Positions 20,270 to 32,137 of a stretch of DNA of 64,000 bases are shown piece by piece. This DNA comes from Notolepis coatsorum (lineage: Eukaryota > Chordata > Actinopteri > Aulopiformes > Paralepididae). Position 1 is the first letter of the stretch, and each line of letters begins with the position of its first letter. The translations under genes were made by a program, and so were the position numbers. Where the stretch lies: the NCBI GenBank assembly GCA_963971535.1, contig OZ020598.1, positions 94,148,378-94,212,377 on the forward strand. The letters are read 5' to 3'. The notes under the pieces are model-generated. The model made no database searches. It was not told the DNA's origin and saw nothing but the letters and a program-made list of their open reading frames with translations.

Positions 20270-23200
20270 TTTTTATACAAACATACATACAGACAATAAC
20301 ACATGACAAAAATTAAAAAGACACCCTTCAATCCCCTCCCTTCCCTAATTATAATTCAACTTGACATTCCCGCAGACATATTACAATAGAAACAATTATT
20401 TGTTAAATAAATTATAAGAAATCACGGAAATACCAACACAAAATAAAAAATAAAAAATAAACAAATTAAATAAAAGATGAATAACTAAACTAAACTAAAA
20501 TAAAATAAAAATAAAAAAACTGATCTTCGGCTTCTCTACCCTCATCCGTTTTTTTTTTTTTTTTTCCTTTCCTATCCCTTACCTTTCTTGTTTCCTATCT
20601 CTCTCCTTTAGATTCTAAAATTTTTCAGGAAGTGTATAAATGATGTCCATGTCCTTTCAAACTGTTCTGTCTTTCCCTTCTGTATGTACTGTATGTTAGT
20701 TTCTCCATTGCTAAGTTTTCTGACACTTCCTTTAGCCACTGTTTAGCTCCTGGCCTCTGTATCTCCTTCCAGTTCAGAGCTATCACTCTCTTGGCTTGTA
20801 ACAGACACAAATTTATCAATTTCCTCTTTCTAATATAAGCTGGAAATTTATCTGGATATAAGTGTAGTATACATAACTTAGGATCGGTTGGGATTTCTAT
20901 CTCTGTCATCTCAGATATGAGCTCCAAGATCTCTTTCCAATATTCCTGTATCTTCTCACATTCCCACATACAGTGGTACAGGGTCCCCACCTCTACCCCA
21001 CACCTAGTACATTCATCCGGGATCATGGGATAAAACTTGTGTAATTTCTCTGGTGTCATATATACTCTATGTATCCACTTATATTGTAGGAGTTTACATC
21101 TGGTTTTAATTGAAAGTGTCTGTGACATTTCACATGCTTGTTCCCAGTCCTCTTCTGCTATTTCCACCTCCATGTCCCTCTCCCATGCCCGCAAACTGCT
21201 CAAAGAGCTCTCTTTCGATCCTGATAACAACACATCATAAAACTTGGATAATTGTCCTCTTCCCTCCATATTGCCCCTCCCCCTGTTTTTTGAGACTATA
21301 GCTCCTGATTTGAAAGTACTTAAATCTATGTGTTCTTGGGATATCAAATGTGCTTACTATCTGTTCGAAGGTCATCAACTCCCCCTCTACGTATACGTTT
21401 TTAATCCTACCTAAACCTCTTTCTGCCCAATTTTTTGATCCCCCATCATTCCTCCCCAGTTTAAATTCCTCATTCCCCCAGATTGGTGTATACCCCGATA
21501 ATTTATCCCTTCTACCTATGTGTAAGTGTGCTTTGTGCCAGATTCTTATTGTATTTTGGAGGAACGGGTTCTTTGTATGTTTTATCAATAAGCTGCTCTG
21601 TCACGAATACATATATGCATCTAGTGCAATCTTTGTCTCTTCTTTTTCTATCTCCATCCACGCTGGTATATCTGCATATTGAAAGTAGAACATTGCTGTC
21701 CTGAGCTGTGCCGCCCAGTAATAAAGCCTCATATCTGGAAGTCTAAGCCCTCCTCTGTCATACGGGAGGTAAAGGAGTGTCAGTCTCAACCTGGGCTTTT
21801 TATTGTTCCATATGAAACGTGTGAACATCGTTTTCAATCTCCGAAAGAAGGTTTCAGGCAAGGGCATTGGGATTGATTGGAATAGGTATAGGAATTTAGG
21901 CAATATAGTCTTTTTAATAATATTCACTCTGCCTATCATTGATATTGGTAATTTGCTCCATCTTTCAAGGCTATTTTCTACATCTGTCATTATTGGATCG
22001 TAGTTATTTTGCACTAAGTCTTTAATCTCCGGGGTTATCTTTATCCCTAAGTAAGTAAACCCTTTCCCGCTATTCATAACCGTAAGCGCTTCTTCTAATT
22101 CTTCTATTGTCAGATCTTGATCAAACTGTTTCTGTTCCTCCTCCGTTATTTTTGGGAATTCTAACCGGTCCAGGAATTCATTTTGTTGTTCTGTGTTCTT
22201 TGGGTATTCTGATTTATATAACTTTTCATAATATTCTTTAAAGGCGTTATTTATTTCTAATGGGTCATTCGTTTCAACCCCATTCCCTAATTTGATCGTA
22301 TTTATCATTCTTTCCGTTTGTGCCTTTCTAATTCTCCATGCCAGTATCTTGCCTGCTTTCTCCCCTTGGTCATAGTATGATTGTTTTAGCCACTGTAAGT
22401 CTGATGTTATCTTTGTAGTGGATAGATGTTTGTATTGGGCCTTTAATACCCGTAGTTCTCTGTTTTGTTGGGTCTTCTCCTCTATATAGCTGTTCTTCCA
22501 CCTCTTACCTGTCTTTCTATGTCCTCCATTTGTTTATAGTGTTCCTTAGATTTATGTTTAGTATAGCTTATCATCTCCCCCCTTATATATGCCTTAAATG
22601 CTTCCCATCTCATCGTTGCACTTGTCTGGTCTGTATTTATGGAGAAGTATATGTCTATCTTTTCAGCTATGAAAGTCATACATTTTGGGTTGTTGAGCCA
22701 CTTGGTTTGGAGTCTGAATCTAGGGGGTGCTTTTGCTATTTCCAGCATGTTCATAGTCAACGCCATTGGAGAATGGTCAGACAGTAATCTACTGTCATAT
22801 TCACTTCCTGTAAATTAAATATCAAGCTTGTCGAAACAAAAAAATAGTCTATTCTAGAGAATGATGGCTTGCTTAGTAATTTTGAAGCGCATGAATATTC
22901 CCTCTTGTCTGGGTTTAACTTTCTCCATATCTCTACCAAGTCGAGGTCTTTCATAAATGTATCTATCACTTTCCTTGTTCTTCCGTGGGAGGTGTCCATT
23001 CCCCCTGACTTATCTATTTCCGGTCTCCTCACGCAGTTAAAGTCTCCCCCCATGATGAACTGGCCCGAGAGAGTTGCCATTTTTATAAACAGTTCTTGAA
23101 AAAACAGCGGGTCATCATTGTTTGGTCCATATATATTTACTAGGTTTATCTGTGTGGAGACTATAGTACCGTTTAGTATTATAAGTCTCCCCCCCGGGTC

Positions 23201-23441
23201 TACAATTTTATTTCTTAAATTAAATGGTATCGACTTGTCTATTAGTATCATTACTCCTCTAGCTTGTGAGTTGAATGGTGCCGAGTAGACTTGTCCCTGC
23301 CATCTATTCTCGACTCTCTTGACATCGTCCCTAGTGCTGTGTTTCCTGTAAACAAACAATTTTTGCTCCTGATCGTTTTATCTTCCCTAGAATCTGTTTT
23401 AGCTTAATAATGTGGCTCATCCCCCTCACGTTCCAGCTCAT
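20270..23441 (-). pseudogene. L1-type LINE ORF2, reverse, broken and internally deleted
   Basis: Reading down the reverse strand from ATG 23441: an endonuclease start (SWNVRGM...IKLKQILGKI), a frameshift, then VNIYGPNNDDPLFF, GGDFNCVRRPEID and SRIDYFF in 23359-22757. A linker frame follows at 22766-22482, then 22308-21601, where the reverse transcriptase jumps from MNSGKG straight to TYLGIKITPEI. The catalytic palm, including motifs A to C and YADD, is therefore deleted. C-terminal frames 21588-21235 and 21347-20625 end with CTRCG...H...C. The A/T-rich tail is at about 20265-20560. It is a dead copy, not the same subfamily as the L1 at 9911. Confidence 0.88.
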
Positions 23442-24557
23442 TTTATTTCGTTCCTACCCATCCTTATGTCTTATGTTGCTCACTCTCTTCTTGCCCTCAT
23501 CCTACCTCCCTCCTTTATGTTTTGTGATGTGGTGTTCCAGCCGAAGTTTCTTGTAAAAAAAAAGAAAAAAAACACAAATAACCCCTGACTTTCCTCTGAC
23601 TTTCCTCTTTTCCGACTTCCTACAGGTACCTTCCTGCTTCCTTTTAACAGGATGCATCTTACCTACCTATCACCCTCTCCTGCCGCTCCTCCCACCTAGT
23701 ATTCTCTAACCCCTTGCTCCCTTTTTCTCATTTCTGCTATTTAAAGTCTAACTTGACTAAACTATCCTCAACTTGATTCTGTATCTCTACTCCCCCCCCC
23801 CCTCCTCCTCCCTTTCCGAGCTGAACCTTCTCGAGGAACCCTCTATTCCAGCCTCTAAACTTCTGGATCTCTATCATTTTAATACCTTGAAACATTGAAA
23901 CAAAACAAAACCAAATCCGCCACCGACCGGGCATTGACCATATCCAATACCTGTTAAGAAAGGGGATATGACCTACGAAAACCTCTAAGCTATACCCATT
24001 ACCCGTTAAGAAGGGGGGTATCTCTTATAGAGAGTTAAATCAGAACTTGCCGTACCTTTATGTAATATACCCTTCCCCTTCCTCCCCAACTCCTAACTAT
24101 CCACTCCTCCTCACGTCCATGTTGGGTCCTTGACCTCTCCGTAGTGTCCCTATATAACTATCCCGTATACCTGTTTGATATTATAAAAAAAAAGTATGAA
24201 CATTCCTTATGCTTTCAGCTAATGCATTGAAGCCAAAACCTTATTTTGTGAAAGTAAAAAGTGAAACTTAAGCTACTATGTGCTCTTCTGCACAGACCTA
24301 TAAAATAGCTCTGCTGTGATAACACGCTTAGTATATCACAAATTATAATTTTTTATTTGAATGATTGTGGGTACTGATGTGTGAAAATGAACTAAATGGT
24401 GTTTTATTTCTATAAACAAAAACAAAAAAAGGAATACACTTTTTCTTTCTGTTAGTGTGAGTTTGTTTTATTAATTTGTTTGTCTCCTTGTCTGTCCATC
24501 TGTCTATGTGTTTCTTCCTGTGTGTGTGTGTGTGTGTGTGTCTCTCTCTGTGTGTAG
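23442..24557. other. st3gal5: Pyrimidine-rich stretch before st3gal5 exon
   Basis: The part to about 24190 is C/T-rich and may be the upstream region of the reverse L1. No ORF1 is seen. The last 60 bases (GT runs, TCTCTCTCTGTGTGTAG) form the 3' splice site of the next exon, which implies an exon further upstream that I could not find. Confidence 0.45.
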
Positions 24558-24662
24558 GTTCCTGAGGGCCACACCGCCGCGGCTCGTTGCAGGGCAGCAG
24601 TGGGGGCCGGAGTCGTCCCCTGACGGCATCATGAGGCTGCCGAAGCGTTGCAGCTCCCACAG
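24558..24662 (+). CDS. st3gal5: st3gal5-type sialyltransferase, exon with likely start codon
   Basis: The exon lies between AG (24556-24557) and donor AG|GTGAGG (GT at 24663). Only one frame is open across it, and it contains ATG at 24631 followed by MRLPKRCSSH. The last two bases (AG) complete a codon with the first base of the exon at 60806, giving R, so the frame joins exactly. The result is a short basic cytosolic tail before a membrane anchor, as in Golgi sialyltransferases. Human ST3GAL5 has a comparable internal start (MRRPS...) just before its anchor. The frame is open upstream of the ATG to the exon edge, so a longer N-terminal form is possible, as known for ST3GAL5 isoforms. The exon itself is too short to identify alone; the call rests on the join. 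Confidence 0.6.
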
Positions 24663-26294
24663 GTGAGGAGGACCAAGCCAGCTCTCTGAGTGCACCTGGG
24701 TTAGGGTTAGGTGAGGAGGACACTGAGGACCAAGCCTGCTCTCTGAGTGCACCTGGGTTAGGGTTAGGTGAGGAGGACACTGAGGACCAAGCCTGCTCTC
24801 TGAGTGCACCTGTGTTAGGGTTAGGTGAGGAGGACACTGAGGACCAAGCCTGCTCTCTGAGTGCACCTGGGTTAGGGTTAGGTGAGGAGGACACTGAGGA
24901 CCAAGCCTGCTCTCTGAGTGCACCTGGGTTAGGGTTAGGTGAGGAGGACACTGAGGACCAAGCCTGCTCTCTGAGTGCACCTGGGTTAGGGTTAGGTGAG
25001 GAGGACACTGAGGACCAAGCCTGCTCTCTGAGTGCACCTGTGTTAGGGTTAGGTGAGGAGGACACTGAGGACCAAGCCTGCTCTCTGAGTGCACCTGGGT
25101 TAGGGTTAGGTGAGGAGGACACTGAGGACCAAGCCTGCTCTCTGAGTGCACCTGGGTTAGGGTTAGGTGAGGAGGACACTGAGGACCAAGCCTGCTCTCT
25201 GAGTGCACCTGGGTCAGGGTTAGGTGAGGAGGAGAGGACCAAGCCTGCTTTCTGAGTGCACCTGGGTTAGGGTTAGGTGAGGAGGAGAGGACCAAGCCTG
25301 CTCTCTGAGTGCACCTGGGTTAGGGTTAGGTGAGGAGGAGAGGACCAAGCCTGCTCTCTGAGTGCACCTGGGTTAGGGTTAGGTGAGGAGGACGCCGAGG
25401 ACCAAGCCTGCTCTCTGAGTGCACCTGGGTTAGGGTTAGGTGAGGAGGACACTGAGGACCAAGCCTGCTCTCTGAGTGCACCTGGGTCAGGGTTAGGTGA
25501 GGAGGAGAGGACCAAGCCTGCTTTCTGAGTGCACCTGGGTTAGGGTTAGGTGAGGAGGAGAGGACCAAGCCTGCTCTCTGAGTGCACCTGGGTTAGGGTT
25601 AGGTGAGGAGGAGAGGACCAAGCCTGCTCTCTGAGTGCACCTGGGTTAGGGTTAGGTGAGGAGGACGCCGAGGACCAAGCCTGCTCTCTGAGTGCACCTG
25701 GGTTAGGGTTAGGTGAGGAGGACGCCGAGGACCAAGCCTGCTCTCTGAGTGCACCTGGGTTAGGGTTAGGTGAGGAGGACACTGAGGACCAAGCCTGCTC
25801 TCTGAGTGCACCTGGGTTAGGGTTAGGTGAGGAGGAGAGGACCAAGCCTGCTCTCTGAGTGCACCTGGGTTAGGGTTAGGTGAGGAGGAGAGGACCAAGC
25901 CTGCTCTCTGAGTGCACCTGGGTCAGGGTTAGGTGAGGAGGACCAAGCCTGCTCTCTGAGTGCACCTGGGTCAGGGTTAGGTGAGGAGGACCAAGCCTGC
26001 TCTCTGAGTGCACCTGGGTTAGGGTTAGGTGAGGAGGACGCCGAGGACCAAGCCTGCTCTCTGAGTGCACCTGGGTTAGGGTTAGGTGAGCAGGACACAG
26101 AGGACCAAGCCTGCTCTCTGAGTGCACCTGGGTTAGGGTTAGGTGAGGAGGACCAAGCCTGCTCTCTGAGTGCACCTGGGTTAGGGTTAGGTGAGCAGGA
26201 CACAGAGGACCAAGCCTGCTCTCTGAGTGCACCTGGGTTAGGGTTAGGTGAGGAGGACACAGAGGACCAAGCCTGCTCTCTAAGTGCACCTGGG
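24663..26294. repeat. Minisatellite of 30 units (48, 53 or 57 bp) starting at a splice donor
   Basis: Thirty units start at 24663, 24711, 24768, ... 26248. The full unit is 57 bp: GTGAGGAGGACACTGAGGAC, then CAAGCCTGCTCTCTGAGTGC, then ACCTGGGTTAGGGTTAG. The 53- and 48-bp variants lack 4 and 9 bases after GAGGA. Each unit boundary reads TTAG|GTGAGG, a good 5' splice-site sequence, and the first unit begins exactly at the st3gal5 donor. Each unit also holds a telomere-like GGGTTAGGGTTAGG. Because 57 is a multiple of three, long open frames appear on both strands; they are not genes. Confidence 0.97.
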
Positions 26295-27084
26295 AAGCTC
26301 TCACTTCCCGCGCTGCAGGTCGTGCTCGTGACTCACCCGGGCGCTCACGCGCTCTGCTCAGAAATACGGGGGTAACCATAGTAACATAAAAAAAACACTG
26401 TGAGAAAGCTGACAATATTCTAGCAAATTCCAGCGCTATGGATGTGATGCTGGGGCTCCAAACAACTAAAGGAATGACGATGAATGTTATTCACTGGTTG
26501 TATATTTGACTCTGTTCTGCACTGCTGTAGTCTTTTTTTGTTATACTTTATTGTGTCAAAGAAAGTAATTTTACATTTAGGTATAGTACGTGTACCCACA
26601 TACACATACATAACTGCACATATCCATACTTACATACACACACAAATGTACACGCATATTTTTAATCTTGACACTTTTTATTAAATTTTTTTACCCATCA
26701 CCCATACAAAAAACCTGAGACAAAAGGGTGAGTACCAGTATAGATCCTGGACTGGTATACATCTAATATCCCTACTCGTCCCCACATACATATATAAGAA
26801 AAATAATAATGATAATAGTAAATAAATAAAAAATTAAATAATAGAAAGAAAATAAAGTAAAAAAATAAAAATAATAATAATAATAAGTAAAAAGGCTTGA
26901 ATTTTCATTGTAGGTGTAGCGCTGCTGTTTATGTTTATGTTTATTAAAGGATCCCCATTAGAGACACATGAACGAGCCTCTAGTCTTCCTGGGGTCCTGG
27001 ACAAAACAAATACAATACAAATGTACAACAAAAAATACGAATAAAAAATTAAAACAAAACACAAATTAAAAATTAATACAAATA
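26295..27084. other. Intron, A-rich LINE 3'-UTR-like pieces
   Basis: 26674-26900 looks like a reverse LINE 3' region (TTTTTATTAAATT at one end, A-rich runs at the other). TTTATTAAAGGATCCCCATT at 26940-26959 is also a common reverse LINE 3' end. No coding region recognised. Confidence 0.35.
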
Positions 27085-27231
27085 TACAAATTCACATTAT
27101 AAAATCTAACATTCCAGTCAAACAAAAAAAAGATTAAATACACAGATAACGGTTACATACTTGACAAAACACAAATAAAAAATTATACAAATTCACATTA
27201 TAAAATCTAACATTCCAGTCAAACAAAAAAA
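27085..27231. repeat. Direct repeat pair outside the transposon's left end
   Basis: ACAAATTCACATTATAAAAT followed by CTAACATTCCAGTCAAAC is present at 27085-27130 and again at 27186-27231. Between the copies, at 27138-27166, is TACACAGATAACGGTTACAT..., which recurs directly just outside the transposon's right end at 32641-32671. Confidence 0.8.
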
Positions 27232-27627
27232 TCACTGATTCTTGAGAGTCGGGACAAAACATGTCCTACATAGAAAAGTCTAATTTATATAAAAAATAAA
27301 GAAATTAATAATGATTGACATACTCACAAAGTTCAATCTAAAGGTATTGTGTATACTGATGTTATGTTTTAGCACATATATTTGTTTTTTGGGGGATATT
27401 TGTTTAAATGTATAATCTGTGGTTAGAAGCTCCCATGTTAATTTCCTTGTCCTCAGCAAGGGTCACATTATTGACCAGCCCAAAAAAGCTTGAAAAACCT
27501 CTCCACTTGTGAAAACATACATATCAAATCAAGGATAAGGGTTATAAATGTATAAAACAATGCATGCCATGAAACTCAAATAATATTTTCCATAGAAATC
27601 TGCCTATCAAAGTTGTGTCCTCAGTTT

Positions 27628-28030
27628 ATGTCAACTCCGTCAGACTTTTTCATAAACCTAATTAAATCAGGCAATAGCATGGCCAGCTCTATCCCTGAGG
27701 ACTCCTTTTCCTTTCCCTGCCTGTGGTGAATGCAACACTACCACACATGGTCTGGTAAATTTGATACGTTTTGATATTTTAGACAAACAATGTCAATATT
27801 CCTATGGTCACAGCTGGAACATGTCAACACCATCTCTCCGTTATTATACTTTTAAAAAACAATAGTGGATTGAATTCAAGTGTTTCAGTGAGATTATTAA
27901 GACGGCTAGCAACTGCCAAAAAACTAGCTAGCTGCAGTGCACACTACAGGCTTGGAGGGAAAATGTGTGCCTTTTTGTCAACTCCGTCAGACATCAACTC
28001 CGTCAGATTTTGTGTCTGACGGAGTTGACG
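27628..28030. repeat. Left cluster of the 14-bp subterminal motif
   Basis: TCAACTCCGTCAGA occurs at about 27629, 27979 and 27994, and its complement TCTGACGGAGTTGA at about 28015. The last two form an inverted pair separated by a few bases. A further inverted copy is at about 28520, displaced by the SINE insertion. Confidence 0.85.
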
Positions 28031-28041
28031 TGTAAGCTGCC

Positions 28042-28044
<3 letters not shown>

Positions 28045-28073
<29 letters not shown>

Positions 28074-28516
28074 CTTTTTATTATCTTTCTTCTCCTCCTT
28101 TTTTTCCCGATTTCTCTCCCATCCCACCCTTCCTGGTTGTTGCGTACTTTCCCCTACTGTTGGTCCGGGAGACCGGAGACTGTCACATGCTTTCCTCCGA
28201 CGCATGTGCAGCCTGGGGCAGGCCAACCTGGCCGCGCAGGCTCTCACCGGGGAGAGTGTAGCGTGTGGGAGGCCACACTATCTCTCCTCAGTTCCAGCCC
28301 TCTCTGAGCAGGTGCCCCGACCGAACTGTAGGGGTCGCTGTCCACAACGCCCAGGACCCACCCTTCAGCTTTCCCACCCTCTGATACGGCCAATTGTATC
28401 AGTGTGAGGGGCCAGCCAAGCTGATAGCAACGCCGGGAGCTGGATTCGAACAGGCGAATCCTAGTGTCTCCCGGTGTTGGTGACTAACGTAATCTCCGTG
28501 CGCCACCTGCCCCCCC
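28045..28516 (-). mobile_element. tRNA-derived SINE, family 1, reverse
   Basis: On the reverse strand it starts with a box A-like GGTGGCGCACGGAG, followed by GTTCGAATCC (box B) at about 28441-28450, and ends in the poly(A) seen here as a T-run at 28045-28072. Flanking duplications AAGCTG(C/A)CGGA are at 28034-28044 and 28517-28527. About 470 bp, same family as the copies at 31661 and 47049. Confidence 0.85.
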
Positions 28517-29157
28517 AAGCTGACGGAGTTGACAAATCCATCAATAACCTCATAATATGCTATTATTATAAAAATTTTGAACATGGTAAAGGATTTAAAT
28601 GTTATTTCAGAGTTGTATCTGCACAGAAGTGTGCATATAATAGCATGCATTACAATACACTTCTGACTTTTAGAGCATGGGCAGGCTGTGGTCTGCTTAT
28701 TGAATAATTGTCTTACTTTCCCAGCACATGTGTTAATATATAAATATATCACTTGTCTACGTGGTTGATTGATTGATGTAAAATTTCATAACCCAGTAGG
28801 GATACAAGACAGAAGAAAACAGTTATTCTTGTTCTTATACTGTTTACTTAGATCATCAGAGCAAAGGTGAACGGTGGTAAACTGTGGATATTTCATCTTA
28901 ATATCTTTATAATAATTCTTAATATAGGACTGGTCCATGTGTGTCTACTGTAGATTGCTACATCATCCTTTATCTGACTCTTTCCATCCATAGTGTAATA
29001 CATTATGGTATGGAGTGATCAACAGGATAATATTTTGCTAGTCAGTTGTCTCAATCTTATCAGTTGTCACAAGTGTAGAGTTCAAGAAAAATCAGGATCA
29101 GATAAAAATCAGATCAGGATATTCTAGTCTCTCAGACAGGAAAAGCAACGAAGTAAA

Positions 29158-31254
29158 ATGCGAAAAAGGCATTCAAGAGAAATAAAAACTATGAAAGAGA
29201 ATATTACAAATGTAACAAAGCAACGAAACAACCTGATAAAAACAATAATGCGCAGAAAAAAGGCTACAAATACATCACCACTGGACTCTCCAGGCACAGA
29301 AACAAAGAAGATGCTATCAGGAAGCAAAGTAAGGAATCTGAAAATCCAAAAGACCCTTCTATTCCACAACATCCCCAGAAGAGAGCTGAAGACAAACAAA
29401 CTCCTGGCCCACGGCGCCAAAAACCAGCACTGAGTGTGTCATCACTTCAGGCACGATTCTTAAAAAGTATCGTCTTCTTCAACAAATGAAAGAGTTTGGG
29501 TTAACCTACAAGTTAATGAGAGAAAAGGAGCAGCCTCAGAAAAAGCCAACATTAATACAGGGTATAACACAGACTGTTCAGGATTTCTTCCTGAACTCTA
29601 CACGTGTGACAACGGATAAGACTGACACAATCACCAGGAACAAGATCAAGCGGCACATAATGATCCTGCTAGACTCCATGCTCAACCTCCACACTGAATT
29701 CCAGATTAAGAACCCCACTGTAAAGCTGAGCTATTCTTCATTCTGTGCTCTGAGGCCCTTCTATGTCACAGCACCAAAAGCATCTGATCGGAAGACATGT
29801 CTGTGTCAAATACATGAAAATGCATGCTTAATGCTCAAGGTCCTTAAAATGTCTGGTGTTGTGAAGTCAAACAAACTGGATGACCGTTTTCAATTAGTTT
29901 GTTGCTCTCCAGCAAGTGAGGCCTGCCTTCTTCGCGTCTGCTCACAATGTCTAAACAAAGGTACAGTTACAACCCAAGAGCAAGACAAAATCGATGTTCA
30001 ATGGAGGCAGTGGGAGAGAGTTCAAGAAGACCCATGCAATGGAATCGACATGAACACTAAGCTCGTCGAACACCGAGGCAGCCTTTCATTGCTCATCAAA
30101 CTTTATGAGCAAAAACTCAGAAAGGAAACCACAACACATGTGTGTTCATTGCGAAACCAGTCAAAAGAATACAGCAACACAATTGAGTCCTGTGATGAGA
30201 GTACAGCAATCGTCCATGTTGACTTTTCAGAATCGTGGAAATTCAAATATAAAGCTGAAGTTCAGGCCTGCCATTTCGGACAAAATCTGCCACAGAATGT
30301 ATTACACTAAGGGTGGAAAGGCAGGGTTTTGCACACTGTCAGAGTCAAAGAGACAGGATGCTGCAGCAATCTGGACACAAATGGATCCAGTCCTAAAAGA
30401 TATCAAGACAAAATATCCACAGGTTACCACCGTGCACTTTTGGTCTGATGGTCCAAGCAAACAAGAACAAGAAAAACTTTTTTCTTCTGTCTGGTATCCC
30501 ACCTACACTGGGGTTTGAAATGACAACGTGGAACTTCTTCCCCACTTCTCATGGTAAGGGCTCACCAGACGGCATTGGCGGAACAGTAAAAAGAACAGCT
30601 GACAACCTGGTCCTGAGAGGAAATTATGTGACGGATGTACACATATTCTTCAAAAAGGTCTCAAACAGTCTGAATGGTGTTCAGCTGTATCATATTGTGG
30701 AAGAAGACATGCAAAGATACGACACACTTCTCATGAATCCTCTCAAACCGGTTCCCTCAACAAGACAAATACACCAGATCATCGCACATAAGGACAGGAT
30801 CCACAACAGACAACTATCCTGCTTTTGCAGCGAGATGTTGGATTGCCAGTGCTTCTGCCCAGCTACCTCATATTACCATGGCAACCCAGGAGAACAGCAG
30901 AGTGATACACGGAGGGCAAGGAAGAAGAGACCTCTGGCCATGTTGTGGGAGGAGATGGAAAATGAGATGGAAGAGGGTATGGAGATGGAAGATGTAATGG
31001 AGGAGTTGGACGAAGAACCTTTGAAAGGTCCTGAGGGTACGGTGACAGTAACGACTGTTAGCAGCCTTAGTAATGGAGACTGGTTAGCAGTAGTATATGA
31101 TGACCACTGGTGGCTAGCCAAGACCATCGATGTGGATAATGAGCAACAAGATGTGAAAGTGGAATTTCTGCATCCCCATGGTCCAACAGAAATGTGGTTC
31201 AGCCCAAATGTGGCAAGAAGGATGTCTGTTTCTGCCCAGTTCAAGACATCATAG
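29158..31254 (+). pseudogene. Transposase-like gene of the 27232-32631 element, frameshifted
   Basis: Successive frames 29158-29433, 29486-30310, about 30301-30475 and 30448-31254 read as one decayed protein. The first part is very basic. The next has a Cys-rich segment (CLCQIHENAC, CCSPASEAC, VCSQC) that may bind zinc. Then come VHVDFSESW, VHFWSDGPSK and HGKGSPDGIGGTVKR, acid-containing blocks spaced like a DDE catalytic core. The C terminus has an acidic patch and GDWLAVVYDDHWWLAKTIDV, a Tudor- or SH3-like module. I recall similar multi-copy proteins in fish but cannot name the superfamily. At least two frameshifts (near 30300 and 30470) make this copy inactive. Confidence 0.75.
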
Positions 31255-31555
31255 TGAAACTAATCAGAAATGCAGAAGGAAAGGAAGAGGAGAAGTGGGT
31301 GAGAAAGTGGAGATCAGGAAGTGGTGTAGAGGAGGTAGATGAAAACAGGGACGAGAAGAAGGGGTCCTGTTCTCCATTACTGTTTTTGTTGTTGGAAACA
31401 GTGCATTTTGTAATAGTTGGAAACAGTGTATGTAAAGTTGGTTGTTTATTACAATTGAGTTAACAAAATGTTCAGTATAAGACATGGAGTTATTAGTTCT
31501 TATTATTGTCACTTCCATCTGTTTAAAAAATTGAGCAGAGATGCAAATCCAATTT

Positions 31556-31604
31556 TGTCAACTCCGTCAGTTTCTCGTCAACACCGTCAGATCATTGTCA
31601 ACAC
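31556..31604. repeat. Right cluster of the 14-bp subterminal motif
   Basis: Three direct copies TCAAC(T/A)CCGTCAG start at about 31558, 31573 and 31591, only 15-18 bp apart. A single inverted copy TCTGACGGAGTTAA lies at about 32428. Confidence 0.85.
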
Positions 31605-31660
31605 CGTCAGATATTTATTTTTGTTAATCTTGGGGAAAATACAAATTCCTTCTTCAGTTT

Positions 31661-32137
31661 TTTTTTTATCCACTTTTTCTTCAATTTTTCTATATTTTCT
31701 CCCATCCCAATTTCGTATCATCCAATTCAACCCTCCCCTGTCACGAACGCTGTTTCTTGCCTCCCACAAGCCGGCTGCAATGTGGACTAAGTCATACATA
31801 GCACAAGTCCCCTCCGGTACTTGAGGTAACAGCAGTCGCATCTTTTCACCTGCGCAGCTCGATCTCTCAGTGGCGAGGAGTAACGCGTGGGAGGCTCACG
31901 CTGCCCCCGACACTTCCTGATTCTACTGCGCAGGCGCACCAACCGACCTGTAGGAGTCGCTGTCCACAACGCCCGATCCCCACCCATCAGTTTCCCACCC
32001 CCTAATACGGCCAATGTGTATTAGTATGAACGACCAGCTAAACTGAAAGCAATGTGGAGCGCTGGGCTCGAACAGGCAAGCCCAGCGTCTCCGTCATTCG
32101 TGGCGAGCGCCTTGCCCACTACGCCACGTAGCCGCCC
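31661..32137 (-). mobile_element. tRNA-derived SINE, family 1, reverse
   Basis: Flanked by 18-bp duplications AAATTCCTT(C/T)TTCAGTTT at 31643-31660 and 32138-32155. Box B reversed is seen as GGGCTCGAAC near 32064. TAATACGGCCAATGTGTATT matches the same internal block of the 28045 copy. Confidence 0.85.

Noticed and set aside
24663-26294. Interstitial telomere
   Set aside because: TTAGGGTTAGG occurs only once per 48-57-bp unit and is not tandem by itself; the sequence is an ordinary minisatellite that happens to include it.
24343-26415. Open frames up to about 300 codons on both strands with SPNPNPGALREQAW-like or LGEEDTEDQACSLSAPG-like repeats
   Set aside because: They result from a 57-bp unit divisible by three, are open on both strands at once, and have no independent start, splice or domain evidence.
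28440-28460. tRNA gene (reverse TTCGAATCC)
   Set aside because: Box B lies in a SINE with target duplications and poly(A); no cloverleaf could be completed. The same applies to the 32064, 47115 and 58800 sites.
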